A DNA stretch of 15,343 nt from an uncultured Lachnospiraceae bacterium (GTDB taxonomy: Bacteria > Bacillota > Clostridia > Lachnospirales > Lachnospiraceae): the NCBI GenBank assembly GCA_947631755.1, contig CANRMO010000034.1, positions 1 to 15,343 of the forward strand, in the 5' to 3' direction. The notes beneath the pieces are model-generated. The model ran no database searches and was not told the DNA's origin. It saw nothing but the letters and a program-made list of their open reading frames with translations. Of the stretch, positions 1 through 6,706 are shown one piece after another. How positions within the stretch are numbered: position 1 is the stretch's first letter; every line of letters begins with the position of its first letter. Made by a program: the position numbers and the translations under genes.

Positions 1-740
1 CCGGGCAGACATATTCCAGGAAGCTGGACACGCGCGTGGTCAATGTGCTGGCGGGGATCGCGGCCAGCGCACACAAATTTTCCAATGACATCCGCCTTTT
101 GCAGCATCTAAAAGAGGTGGAAGAGCCCTTTGAGAAGAGCCAGATCGGTTCTTCTGCTATGGCCTATAAGAGAAACCCGATGCGCAGTGAGAGGATTGCC
201 TCGCTGTCCCGCTATGTTATGATTGATGCGCTGAATCCGGCGATCACATCTGCTACCCAGTGGTTTGAGCGGACGCTGGATGACTCGGCCAACAAGCGGC
301 TCAGTGTGGCGGAAGGATTTCTCGCTATTGATGGCATTCTGGATCTGTATATGAATGTGGCGGACGGCCTTGTCGTATATGATAAGGTGATCACAAAACG
401 GCTTATGTCGGAGCTGCCGTTTATGGCCACGGAAAATATTATGATGGACGCAGTGAAAGCCGGGGGAGACCGCCAGGAGCTGCATGAGAGGATCCGCGAG
501 CTCTCTATGGAGGCAGGTGCCAACGTAAAACAGAGGGGCCAGGAAAATAATCTTCTGGAGCTGATTGCCGCTGACGACGCTTTTCCGATGACGCTGGAGG
601 AGCTGCAGAAAACGATGGATCCCGCTAAGTATGTGGGCCGGGCGCCGAGCCAGGTAAAAGAGTTTGTGCAGGATGTTATTCAGCCGATCCTTGATGAGAA
701 CAGGGAATTGCTGGGGATGAAGGCAGAGATAACTTGCTAA
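1..740 (+). CDS. purB: Adenylosuccinate lyase, C-terminal part
   Basis: Partial gene: its 5' end lies before the window, and the reading frame is open from base 3 (245 residues visible). The product, a cytosolic homotetramer of the fumarase/aspartase superfamily, releases fumarate from SAICAR and from adenylosuccinate in purine synthesis. The fragment opens with GQTYSRKLDTR, typical of this enzyme. It carries the flexible signature loop SSAMAYKRNPMRSE (fragment residues 50-63), which holds the catalytic serine and substrate-binding lysine/asparagine of the family. The remainder is the helical C-terminal part with the usual RxxxMEAG-like segment near its end. It ends at TAA and is followed after 16 bases by a good intrinsic terminator, so it is probably the last gene of its transcript. 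No frameshift is seen. Confidence 0.96.
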   Translation, partial: GQTYSRKLDTRVVNVLAGIAASAHKFSNDIRLLQHLKEVEEPFEKSQIGSSAMAYKRNPMRSERIASLSRYVMIDALNPAITSATQWFERTLDDSANKRLSVAEGFLAIDGILDLYMNVADGLVVYDKVITKRLMSELPFMATENIMMDAVKAGGDRQELHERIRELSMEAGANVKQRGQENNLLELIAADDAFPMTLEELQKTMDPAKYVGRAPSQVKEFVQDVIQPILDENRELLGMKAEITC

Positions 741-756
741 CATAATGAAATATTTG

Positions 757-786
757 AAAGGCGTCGGCATCTGTCCGGCGCTTTTT
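757..786 (+). terminator. Intrinsic terminator after purB
   Basis: Seven pairs, GCGTCGG (761-767) with CCGGCGC (775-781) with one G-U, enclose a 7-base loop. AAAG (757-760) extends the stem into the following T-run (782-786), giving about 11 pairs and a U-tract. It lies 16 bases after the purB stop. The A-rich flank means it might also work in the opposite direction. It overlaps the first codons of a longer version of the next gene, which argues against that longer start. Confidence 0.75.
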
Positions 787-810
787 GCAGAAATTGAGAG
801 GAGAGAGGTT

Positions 811-1743
811 ATGTGGCTGGCAGACGGATGGCGCGATTATGAAGTGCTTGATACATCATCGGGGGAGAAATTGGAAAGGTGGGGAAATTATATCCTTGTG
901 CGGCCGGATCCACAGGTGATCTGGGATACGCCACGCCGTGCCCCGGAGTGGAAGAAGAAAAACGGCCACTACCACCGCAGCAGCAAGGGGGGCGGCGAGT
1001 GGGAGTTTTTTGGCCTGCCGGAGCAGTGGGATATCTCCTATCCGGTATCCTCTCTCGCGGAGGGGGGCGTGAGAGAGCTGCGTTTCCATCTGAAACCATT
1101 CAGTTTCAAACACACAGGTCTCTTTCCGGAACAGGCAGTAAACTGGGAGTGGTGCAGCGGCATCATTTTCAATGAGAAGAAGAAAAATCCGGGCAGGGAG
1201 ATAAAGGTACTGAATCTTTTTGCCTACACAGGAGGGGCGACGGCTGCCTGTGCGGCGGCGGGGGCAGCCGTGACTCACGTGGATGCGTCAAAGGGAATGG
1301 TGACCTGGGCCAGAGAGAATGCCCAGGCGTCCGGCCTGGCAGATGCGCCTATCCGCTGGCTCGTGGACGACTGCGTGAAGTTTGTGGAGCGCGAGATCCG
1401 GCGGGGCAGCCACTACGATGGGATCATTATGGATCCGCCATCCTACGGGCGGGGGCCAAAGGGTGAGATATGGAAAATGGAAGAAAAAATTTATCCGCTC
1501 ATAAAATTGTGCACGGAGATCCTGTCAAAAGAGCCGCTGTTTTTCCTCATTAATTCCTATACGACAGGGCTGCAGCCCGCAGTCCTCTCCTATATGATGA
1601 ATCTGGAGATTGTGGGGCGGTTTGGCGGTGAGGTGAGGGCAGATGAAGTCGGCCTGCCGGTGGGAAGAGGTTCTATAAAGGCCGGAGGTACAGCCCCGGA
1701 GTTTGTGCTCCCCTGCGGGGCGAGTGGAAGATGGCTGCGGTGA
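811..1743 (+). CDS. Class I SAM-dependent methyltransferase, RlmI-like
   Basis: A 310-residue cytosolic methyltransferase with a Rossmann fold. The SAM-binding motif I is NLFAYTGG at residues 135-142. An acidic residue ending strand 2 is D158 (HVDAS), another acidic position is D186 (LVDDC), and motif IV is DPPSYGRG at 208-215. The arrangement fits the COG1092 group, which contains rRNA cytosine-5 methyltransferases (RlmI). However, motif IV here is DPPSYGRG and I see no clear N-terminal PUA domain, so the substrate is unknown; rRNA is an inference. I chose ATG 811 because a purine-rich Shine-Dalgarno sequence (796-808) precedes it. The in-frame ATG at 745 has none and would read through the purB terminator. 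No promoter is clear; transcription may come from readthrough. Confidence 0.85.
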   Translation: MWLADGWRDYEVLDTSSGEKLERWGNYILVRPDPQVIWDTPRRAPEWKKKNGHYHRSSKGGGEWEFFGLPEQWDISYPVSSLAEGGVRELRFHLKPFSFKHTGLFPEQAVNWEWCSGIIFNEKKKNPGREIKVLNLFAYTGGATAACAAAGAAVTHVDASKGMVTWARENAQASGLADAPIRWLVDDCVKFVEREIRRGSHYDGIIMDPPSYGRGPKGEIWKMEEKIYPLIKLCTEILSKEPLFFLINSYTTGLQPAVLSYMMNLEIVGRFGGEVRADEVGLPVGRGSIKAGGTAPEFVLPCGASGRWLR

Positions 1744-1782
1744 GGGGTGTGTGCAGTTTTTTGAAAGGCTTGGGTAATATAT

Positions 1783-3150
1783 ATGGAAGAAAGCGGGACA
1801 AAACAATTTAAAAAAATGACGGAGACCCCGGTTTCCCGGCTGGTAATTATGCTGGGGATCCCGACGACCATCAGCATGCTGGTGACCAATATCTACAATA
1901 TGGCAGATACCTTTTTTGTCGGGAAGATCGGGACGAGCGCGGCAGGGGCCGTAGGTGTTGTATTCGGGCTGATGGCGGTTATCCAGGCATTTGGCTTTAT
2001 GTTCGGGCACGGGGCCGGCAGTATCATCTCCAGGAAATTGGGGGCAAAAGATGTGGAGAGTGCTGTCCGGTTCGCTTCCACCTCTTTTTTTTGCGCCCTT
2101 TTGTCGGGAGTCTGTATCGCAGTATTCGGCCTTTTGTTTCTGAATCCGCTGGTTCGTCTTCTTGGCAGCACGGATACGATTTTGCCCTATGCGCGCATCT
2201 ATGCGGGCATGATCCTGCTGGCGGCGCCCTTTATGACGGCGAGCTGTGTACTGAATAATATATTGCGGTATGAGGGGAAAGCCGCCCTTGCGATGGTCGG
2301 ACTGACGGCTGGCGGCGTTTTGAACATATTTGGGGACTGGCTTTTGATGGGGGTGTTCGGCATGGGAGTTTTTGGCGCGGGCCTCTCTACTGCGGTCTCA
2401 CAGACATTCAGCTTCTGTATTCTGCTGGGAATGTTTCTGGCAGGGAAGACCGAGAGTAAAATCTCACTCCGCCGGGTGACGGGACAGTTTTCAGATGTCG
2501 CGCTCATCTGCAAGACCGGATTCCCGAGTATGATGCGCCAGGGACTCTCCAGTATATCTACCATGTTCCTGAACGGACAGGCTGGTGTTTACGGCGATGC
2601 AGCGGTAGCCGCCATGACGATCGTCGGCCGCATCTCATTCTTTATCTTTGCTGTGGGACTCGGTATCGGCCAGGGGTTTCAACCGGTATCCGCGTTCAAT
2701 TATGGCGCGGGGAAATACGAGAGAGTGCGGAAAGGATTCTATTTTACCTGGATAGCCGGAGAAATTCTGCTCGGCTTGTTTGCTGTGATCGGGCTAATGT
2801 TCCCCGCAGAGATCATCCGGGTGTTCCGGGATGACACAGAAGTGGCGGCGATCGGGGTGACTGCCCTTGTCTATCAACTCATCGCACTGTTCTTTCAGCC
2901 ATTTACCGTGTGCTCCAATATGATGTTCCAGAGTGTGGGGAAAAATGGGATTGCGACATTCCTGTCAAGCCTGCGCAGTGGTTTGTTTTTTCTTCCGCTC
3001 ATACTTGTGCTGCCGTGGAGCATGGGGGAGGCCGGTGTACAGCTTGCCCAGCCCCTGGCCGATGTTCTGGCCTGCCTTGTCTCTGTGCCGTTTTCTGTGC
3101 GCTTCCTGCGCGAGTTGAGGAAAAAACCGCAAAAAATGCAAAAAAGATAA
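1783..3150 (+). CDS. MATE-family multidrug efflux transporter
   Basis: 455 residues, the usual MATE length. The protein is almost entirely hydrophobic, in two halves of about six membrane segments each. The N-terminus (PVSRLVIMLGIPTTISML, then NMADTFFVGKIGT) is characteristic of MATE exporters. The second half has GQGFQPVSAFNYGAGKYERV, typical of the MepA/DinF-like branch. Such proteins export cationic drugs or metabolites in exchange for sodium ions or protons; the substrate cannot be read from sequence. The ribosome binding site is weak (AAAGG at 1764-1768, 14 bases before ATG). The last nine codons (KKPQKMQKR) are very A-rich and double as DNA upstream of the rpsJ promoter. I see no terminator between this gene and the S10 operon, so its transcript may run into the leader. 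Confidence 0.92.
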   Translation: MEESGTKQFKKMTETPVSRLVIMLGIPTTISMLVTNIYNMADTFFVGKIGTSAAGAVGVVFGLMAVIQAFGFMFGHGAGSIISRKLGAKDVESAVRFASTSFFCALLSGVCIAVFGLLFLNPLVRLLGSTDTILPYARIYAGMILLAAPFMTASCVLNNILRYEGKAALAMVGLTAGGVLNIFGDWLLMGVFGMGVFGAGLSTAVSQTFSFCILLGMFLAGKTESKISLRRVTGQFSDVALICKTGFPSMMRQGLSSISTMFLNGQAGVYGDAAVAAMTIVGRISFFIFAVGLGIGQGFQPVSAFNYGAGKYERVRKGFYFTWIAGEILLGLFAVIGLMFPAEIIRVFRDDTEVAAIGVTALVYQLIALFFQPFTVCSNMMFQSVGKNGIATFLSSLRSGLFFLPLILVLPWSMGEAGVQLAQPLADVLACLVSVPFSVRFLRELRKKPQKMQKR

Positions 3151-3156
3151 AAAAAA
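3121..3156 (+). promoter_or_regulatory. Phased A-tracts, probable UP element of the rpsJ promoter
   Basis: Four A-runs at 3121-3126, 3131-3136, 3140-3145 and 3149-3156 have centres 9-10 bases apart, close to one helical turn, and end two bases before the -35 box. A-tracts in this position are known to bind the alpha subunit C-terminal domain of RNA polymerase or to bend DNA, and are common upstream of strong ribosomal promoters. The same bases encode the C-terminal tail of the MATE transporter, including its stop codon. Confidence 0.6.
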
Positions 3157-3157
3157 C

Positions 3158-3186
3158 TTGCAATCCCCGGGAATGTATGGTAAACT
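3158..3186 (+). promoter_or_regulatory. Sigma-A promoter of the S10-spc operon
   Basis: The -35 box is TTGCAA (3158-3163), followed by a 17-base spacer and the -10 box TAAACT (3181-3186). TG in the extended -10 position (3178-3179) compensates for the imperfect -10. Transcription would begin near 3193. The promoter starts eight bases after the MATE stop codon and is backed by phased A-tracts. This is the only convincing promoter I see before rpsJ. Confidence 0.75.
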
Positions 3187-3192
3187 AACCCT

Positions 3193-3499
3193 TGCTGTGA
3201 CATGATAGCTGTGAAGCGCGAGGTTGCTGCCCAGTGGGCAGGTTTTTCCGTGGAGCGAATGTCAAGAGGCCGGAGATCAGCAAGTTCGGCCGGTAAACCT
3301 GACGGCAAGTCACTGTACAGAAACATATTTTCTGCCACCGGGCAGATAAACGTGTGTGCCCGCCACCATGGGATGGCGGCAAAAGAATGAACCGACAGGA
3401 CACACACGGATGAGTGTACAGTCACCACTTGTCGTACCCTGGCAATCCCTACGCGATTGCTACATTATTATAGAGTACGAAAAGGAGGCGGCTATTTTT
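3193..3499 (+). promoter_or_regulatory. Structured 5' leader of rpsJ operon mRNA
   Basis: About 307 bases between the inferred start of transcription and rpsJ, with no credible gene. Visible pairings are: TGACAT 3198-3203 with ATGTCA 3259-3264; hairpin 3227-3241 followed by T5; GGCCGGA 3268-3274 with TTCGGCC 3285-3291; ACTGTACA 3312-3319 with TGTACAGT 3415-3422 (8 pairs), enclosing hairpin TCTGCC/GGCAGA 3331-3346 and CGTGTGTG 3351-3358 with CACACACG 3401-3408, which in turn encloses a hairpin at 3360-3379; TCGTAC 3432-3437 with GTACGA 3475-3480 around stem 3440-3447/3455-3462. The last stem ends directly before the Shine-Dalgarno AAAGGAGG (3481-3488). This suggests a cis-regulatory RNA, possibly read by a ribosomal protein of the operon. 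It does not obviously match the E. coli L4-binding S10 leader. A structured rpsJ leader in Clostridia may already have been proposed by comparative genomics; I cannot confirm that here. Confidence 0.65.
3227..3247 (+). terminator. Terminator-like hairpin in the rpsJ leader (possible attenuator)
   Basis: CTGCCC (3227-3232), loop AGT, GGGCAG (3236-3241), one G pair-less base, then TTTTT (3243-3247). The stem is a perfect six GC-rich pairs but short, with a tight three-base loop. It could stop transcripts arriving from the MATE gene, or act as a conditional attenuator about 50 bases into the leader. It may instead be only one arm of the larger leader fold. Confidence 0.4.
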
Positions 3500-3820
3500 A
3501 TGGCAAGTCAAAAATCTCAGAAAATGAGAATCATTCTGAAAGCGTATGATCATCAGTTGATCGATTCCGCTGCATCAAAACTGATCGACACAGTTAAGAA
3601 AACAGGAGCAAAGGTGAGTGGGCCTGTGCCACTGCCTACTAAGAAAGAAGTGATCACGATTCTTCGTGCGGTTCACAAGTACAAAGATTCCCGTGAGCAG
3701 TTTGAGCAGAGGACGCACAAGAGACTGATTGATGTGCTTACGCCATCACAGAAAACGGTTGATGCACTTTCCCGTCTGGAGCTTCCGGCCGGTGTTGCCA
3801 TCGATATCAAGATGCAGTAA
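3500..3820 (+). CDS. rpsJ: 30S ribosomal protein S10 (NusE)
   Basis: 106 residues. S10 sits in the head of the small subunit and also acts as NusE in transcription antitermination complexes. The core MRIILKAYDHQLID (from residue 9) and GPVPLPTKKEVITILRAVHKYKDSREQFE are the family signature, and the end (AGVAIDIKM) is normal. The start is ATG 3500, with AAAGGAGG at 3481-3488; the open frame extends upstream to 3356, but that part is leader sequence. The N-terminus MASQKSQK is slightly longer than in Bacillus. First gene of the operon; a 119-base spacer separates it from rplC. Confidence 0.98.
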   Translation: MASQKSQKMRIILKAYDHQLIDSAASKLIDTVKKTGAKVSGPVPLPTKKEVITILRAVHKYKDSREQFEQRTHKRLIDVLTPSQKTVDALSRLELPAGVAIDIKMQ

Positions 3821-3939
3821 AGAGTGCGGTTTGGTTATGATGCGGGTCTACGGTTCAGGGCGTGGCAGTAACCATCTAGTATGATTGTTTTCCATGAGAG
3901 AGGGCAATCCGCTGTAGAAATTTTTAGGAGGATTTAAAA
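3821..3939 (+). other. Long rpsJ-rplC spacer with possible structure
   Basis: 119 bases without a gene, while most spacers in this operon are 14-40 bases. Possible long-range pairs are GCGG-T-TTG (3826-3833) with CAA-T-CCGC (3905-3912), containing one T-T mismatch, and TGGTTA (3832-3837) with TAACCA (3869-3874). The two overlap by two bases. A TATGAT at 3880-3885 resembles a -10 box but lacks a good -35. The 3' end holds the rplC Shine-Dalgarno AGGAGG (3926-3931). Function not established. Confidence 0.4.
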
Positions 3940-4569
3940 ATGAAGAAAGCTATTGTGGCTACAAAAGTTGGAATGACTCAGATTTTCAACGAAGACGGTG
4001 TTCTGACACCGGTTACCGTGCTTCAGGCTGGTCCGGTCTATGTTTCACAGATCAAGACGATCGAGAATGACGGATACGAGGCAGTTCAGGTAGCGTATGG
4101 CGATGTTCGTGAGAAGTTGTTGAACAAGCCAAAGAAAGGACACTTGGAAAAGGCCGGTGTGGGGAATAAGAGATTTCTCACCGAGTTCAAGTTTGAAAAT
4201 GCTGCCGAGTACGAGTTAGGGCAGGAAATTAAAGCAGACATTTTTGAGGCCGGTGACAAGATCGATGTTACCGCGAAGACGAAGGGTAAAGGGTTCCAGG
4301 GTGCGATCAAGCGCCACGGGCAGTCCCGCGGACCGATGGGTCACGGCTCCAAATTCCATAGACATGCAGGTTCCAATGGCAGTGCATCGGATCCGAGCAA
4401 AGTTTTCAAGGGCAAGAAAATGCCTGGTCAGATGGGCGCTGTCAAGGTTACTATCCAGAATCTTGAGATTGTGCGCGTTGATGCAGAGAACAATCTGCTG
4501 TTAGTGAAAGGCGCCGTGCCGGGACCGAAAAAATCGACAGTAATCATTAAAGAATCCGTTAAGGCATAA
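3940..4569 (+). CDS. rplC: 50S ribosomal protein L3
   Basis: 209 residues, the normal length. L3 is an early 50S assembly protein that nucleates near the 3' end of 23S rRNA and reaches towards the peptidyl transferase centre. The N-terminus MKKAIVATKVGMTQIF is diagnostic. The central loop has GHGSKFHRHAGSNGSASDPS, followed by the conserved KVFKGKKMPGQMG (the tip region of L3). The start is set by AGGAGG eight bases upstream. 25 bases separate it from rplD. Confidence 0.98.
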   Translation: MKKAIVATKVGMTQIFNEDGVLTPVTVLQAGPVYVSQIKTIENDGYEAVQVAYGDVREKLLNKPKKGHLEKAGVGNKRFLTEFKFENAAEYELGQEIKADIFEAGDKIDVTAKTKGKGFQGAIKRHGQSRGPMGHGSKFHRHAGSNGSASDPSKVFKGKKMPGQMGAVKVTIQNLEIVRVDAENNLLLVKGAVPGPKKSTVIIKESVKA

Positions 4570-4594
4570 CTTTTCGGAAAGGAGGAAGACACAG

Positions 4595-5215
4595 ATGGCA
4601 AGCGTATCTGTTTATAATATGGACGGCAATGAAGTGGAGAAGATGGATTTAAATGATTCCGTATTTGCCGCTCCGGTAAATGAACATTTGGTTCACAGGG
4701 CAGTTGTTTTACAGCTGGCAAATAAACGTCAGGGAACACAGAAAGCCAAGACCCGCTCCGAAGTCCGCGGCGGTGGCAGAAAGCCCTGGAGACAGAAAGG
4801 GACGGGCCATGCAAGACAGGGTTCCATCCGCGCCCCGCAGTGGAAAGGCGGCGGAATGGTGTTTGCACCGGTTCCGAGAGATTATTCATTCAAGATGAAC
4901 AGGAAAGAGAAAGCGGCGGCGATCAAGTCGGTATTATCTTCCAAAGTGAGCGAGAATAAACTGATCGTTGTGGATTCGCTGGATTTTGAGGCTCCCAAGA
5001 CAAAGAGAATGAAAGAAGTCCTGGGCAATCTGAAAGCAGATAAGGCACTGGTAGTTGTGGACGGAGATGCGTCAAACGTGATCCTTTCTGTGAGAAATCT
5101 CACAAATGCGAGAGGCGTGTACAGCAATTCCATCAGTGTGTACGACATGCTCAAGTATGATAATGTAGTGATCACAAAAAGCGCTGTGAAAGCAATTGAG
5201 GAGGTGTACGCATAA
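4595..5215 (+). CDS. rplD: 50S ribosomal protein L4
   Basis: 206 residues. L4 binds 23S rRNA domain I and extends a loop into the exit tunnel at the constriction. That loop is visible as the basic, glycine-rich stretch around residues 49-82 (RQGTQKAKTRSEVRGGGR, then KPWRQKGTGHARQGSIRAPQ). In gammaproteobacteria L4 also represses its own S10 operon through the leader. Whether it does so here is unknown, but it is an obvious candidate ligand for the rpsJ leader. AAAGGAGG at 4578-4585 sets the start. Its stop overlaps the rplW start by one base (TAATG). Confidence 0.98.
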   Translation: MASVSVYNMDGNEVEKMDLNDSVFAAPVNEHLVHRAVVLQLANKRQGTQKAKTRSEVRGGGRKPWRQKGTGHARQGSIRAPQWKGGGMVFAPVPRDYSFKMNRKEKAAAIKSVLSSKVSENKLIVVDSLDFEAPKTKRMKEVLGNLKADKALVVVDGDASNVILSVRNLTNARGVYSNSISVYDMLKYDNVVITKSAVKAIEEVYA

Positions 5216-5514
5216 TGGCAGACCTGAAATATTATGACATTATTGACAAGCCGGTCATCACGGAGAAGTCCATGACGGGCATGGAAGATAAGAAGTACAC
5301 GTTTTATGTGCACACAGATTCCACAAAGACTCAGATCAAAGAGGCAGTGGAGAAGATGTTTCCGGGAACAAAGGTTGCCAAAGTCAACACGATGAACCTC
5401 AACGGCAAAAAGCGCAGGAGAGGCATGGTTGTCGGCAAGACGGCAAAGAGAAAGAAAGCTATCGTTCAGTTGACTGAGGACAGTGCAGATATTGAAATTT
5501 TTGAAGGTTTATAA
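5215..5514 (+). CDS. rplW: 50S ribosomal protein L23
   Basis: 99 residues. L23 lies at the polypeptide exit of the tunnel and is the docking site for trigger factor and SRP. The N-terminal YDIIDKPVITEKSM and KYTFYVHTDSTKTQIKEAVEKMFPG followed by VAKVNTMN are family features, then the basic loop GKKRRRG. The ATG overlaps the rplD stop codon, and GAGGAGG (5198-5204) lies within rplD, so translation is probably coupled. Confidence 0.98.
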   Translation: MADLKYYDIIDKPVITEKSMTGMEDKKYTFYVHTDSTKTQIKEAVEKMFPGTKVAKVNTMNLNGKKRRRGMVVGKTAKRKKAIVQLTEDSADIEIFEGL

Positions 5515-5534
5515 ATTCGAAAGGAGTGTAACTC

Positions 5535-6380
5535 ATGGGAATCAAAACTTATAACCCATATACCCCTTCTAGGAGAAATATGAGCGGTTATGATTTTAAG
5601 GAGATCACAAAAAGTACTCCGGAGAAATCACTGACTGCACCGCTGAAGAAACACGCAGGACGTAATGCTCAGGGAAAGATTACAGTCAGACACCGTGGCG
5701 GCGGCTCCAGGAGAAAATACAGAATCATTGATTTTAAAAGAAATAAAGATGGCATTCCGGCCACTGTGAAGTCGATCGAATACGATCCGAACCGGACAGC
5801 TAACATCGCACTTGTGTGCTACGCTGACGGTGAGAAGAGATATATTCTGGCCCCTGTGGGACTTAAAGTCGGACAGCAGATCATGAACGGCGAAAACGCA
5901 GAGGTGAAAGTCGGAAACTGCATGGAGATGAAAGATATGCCTGTCGGCACGCAGATCCACAACATTGAGATGCATCCGGGCCACGGTGGACAGCTTGTCC
6001 GCGCTGCGGGCGTGAGCGCCCAGCTGATGGCAAAAGAGGGCAAATATGCGATTATCCGCATGCCGTCCGGTGAGATGAGAATGGTTCCGATCGTGTGCCG
6101 CGCGACTATCGGACAGGTGGGGAACACAGAGCATAATCTTATCAATATCGGCAAGGCGGGCCGCAAACGCCATATGGGTATCCGCCCGACTGTCCGCGGT
6201 TCTGTCATGAACCCGAATGACCATCCGCACGGCGGTGGTGAGGGTAAGGCTCCGGTCGGCCGTCCGGGTCCGTGTACACCTTGGGGCAAACCTGCACTTG
6301 GTTATAAGACAAGGAAGAAGAACAAGTTGTCGAATAAGATGATTATCCGTCGCAGAGATGGAAAGGCTTTGGCTAAATAA
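5535..6380 (+). CDS. rplB: 50S ribosomal protein L2
   Basis: 281 residues, close to the usual 273-280. L2 is a primary 23S rRNA binding protein needed for subunit association and peptidyl transferase activity. The start MGIKTYNPYTPSRR is typical. The histidine known to be important in E. coli L2 (H229) corresponds to H230 here, in MNPNDHPHGGGEGKAPVG. The C-terminal basic tail (TRKKNKLSNKMIIRRR) is present. The start has AAAGGAG eight bases upstream. Confidence 0.99.
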   Translation: MGIKTYNPYTPSRRNMSGYDFKEITKSTPEKSLTAPLKKHAGRNAQGKITVRHRGGGSRRKYRIIDFKRNKDGIPATVKSIEYDPNRTANIALVCYADGEKRYILAPVGLKVGQQIMNGENAEVKVGNCMEMKDMPVGTQIHNIEMHPGHGGQLVRAAGVSAQLMAKEGKYAIIRMPSGEMRMVPIVCRATIGQVGNTEHNLINIGKAGRKRHMGIRPTVRGSVMNPNDHPHGGGEGKAPVGRPGPCTPWGKPALGYKTRKKNKLSNKMIIRRRDGKALAK

Positions 6381-6395
6381 AGGAGGTAAGTGCTA

Positions 6396-6668
6396 GTGTC
6401 ACGTTCATTAAAAAAAGGACCTTTCGCGGATGGGCATCTCCTGAAGAAGATTGATGCCATGAATGAGTCCGGAGATAAATCAGTAATTAAAACATGGTCG
6501 CGTCGTTCCACTATTTTCCCAAGCTTTGTGGGACATACGATTGCTGTTCACGACGGCAGAAAACATGTGCCTGTATATGTGACAGAGGATATGGTTGGCC
6601 ACAAGCTCGGTGAGTTCGTCTCCACAAGAACTTACAGAGGCCATGGCAAGGACGAGAAAAGAAGGTAA
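6396..6668 (+). CDS. rpsS: 30S ribosomal protein S19
   Basis: 90 residues starting at GTG 6396. S19 sits in the 30S head next to S13 and contacts the A-site finger region. It shows SRSLKKGPFADGHLLKKI at the N-terminus and the signature GHKLGEFVSTRTYRGHGKD near the C-terminus. A GTG six bases earlier (6390) is in frame but only three bases from the AAAGGAGG (6379-6386). The 6396 start has proper spacing and gives the family N-terminus. Confidence 0.98.
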   Translation: MSRSLKKGPFADGHLLKKIDAMNESGDKSVIKTWSRRSTIFPSFVGHTIAVHDGRKHVPVYVTEDMVGHKLGEFVSTRTYRGHGKDEKRR

Positions 6669-6706
6669 TGTGTTAGTTTTATTATATGAAAGGAGGTTTC
6701 TGAGAA

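Noticed and set aside
108..770. Long minus-strand open frame opposite purB
   Set aside because: Lies antisense to a clear purB coding region, overlaps the terminator, and has no recognisable domain.
1735..1762. Possible terminator after the methyltransferase (CTGCG/TGCAG followed by six T)
   Set aside because: Only five pairs with a 12-base loop; too weak to call.
3202..3390. 62-codon open frame in the rpsJ leader
   Set aside because: No Shine-Dalgarno, no recognisable protein character, and it runs through the paired segments of the leader; best explained as chance.
3356..3499. Upstream extension of the rpsJ reading frame
   Set aside because: The strong AAAGGAGG at 3481-3488 and the S10 family N-terminus both point to ATG 3500.
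3880..3885. TATGAT resembling a -10 box before rplC
   Set aside because: No acceptable -35 box at 16-18 bases upstream and no extended -10.
5628..6230. 200-codon minus-strand open frame opposite rplB
   Set aside because: Shadow of the highly conserved L2 coding sequence, histidine-rich from codon mirroring, with no family features.
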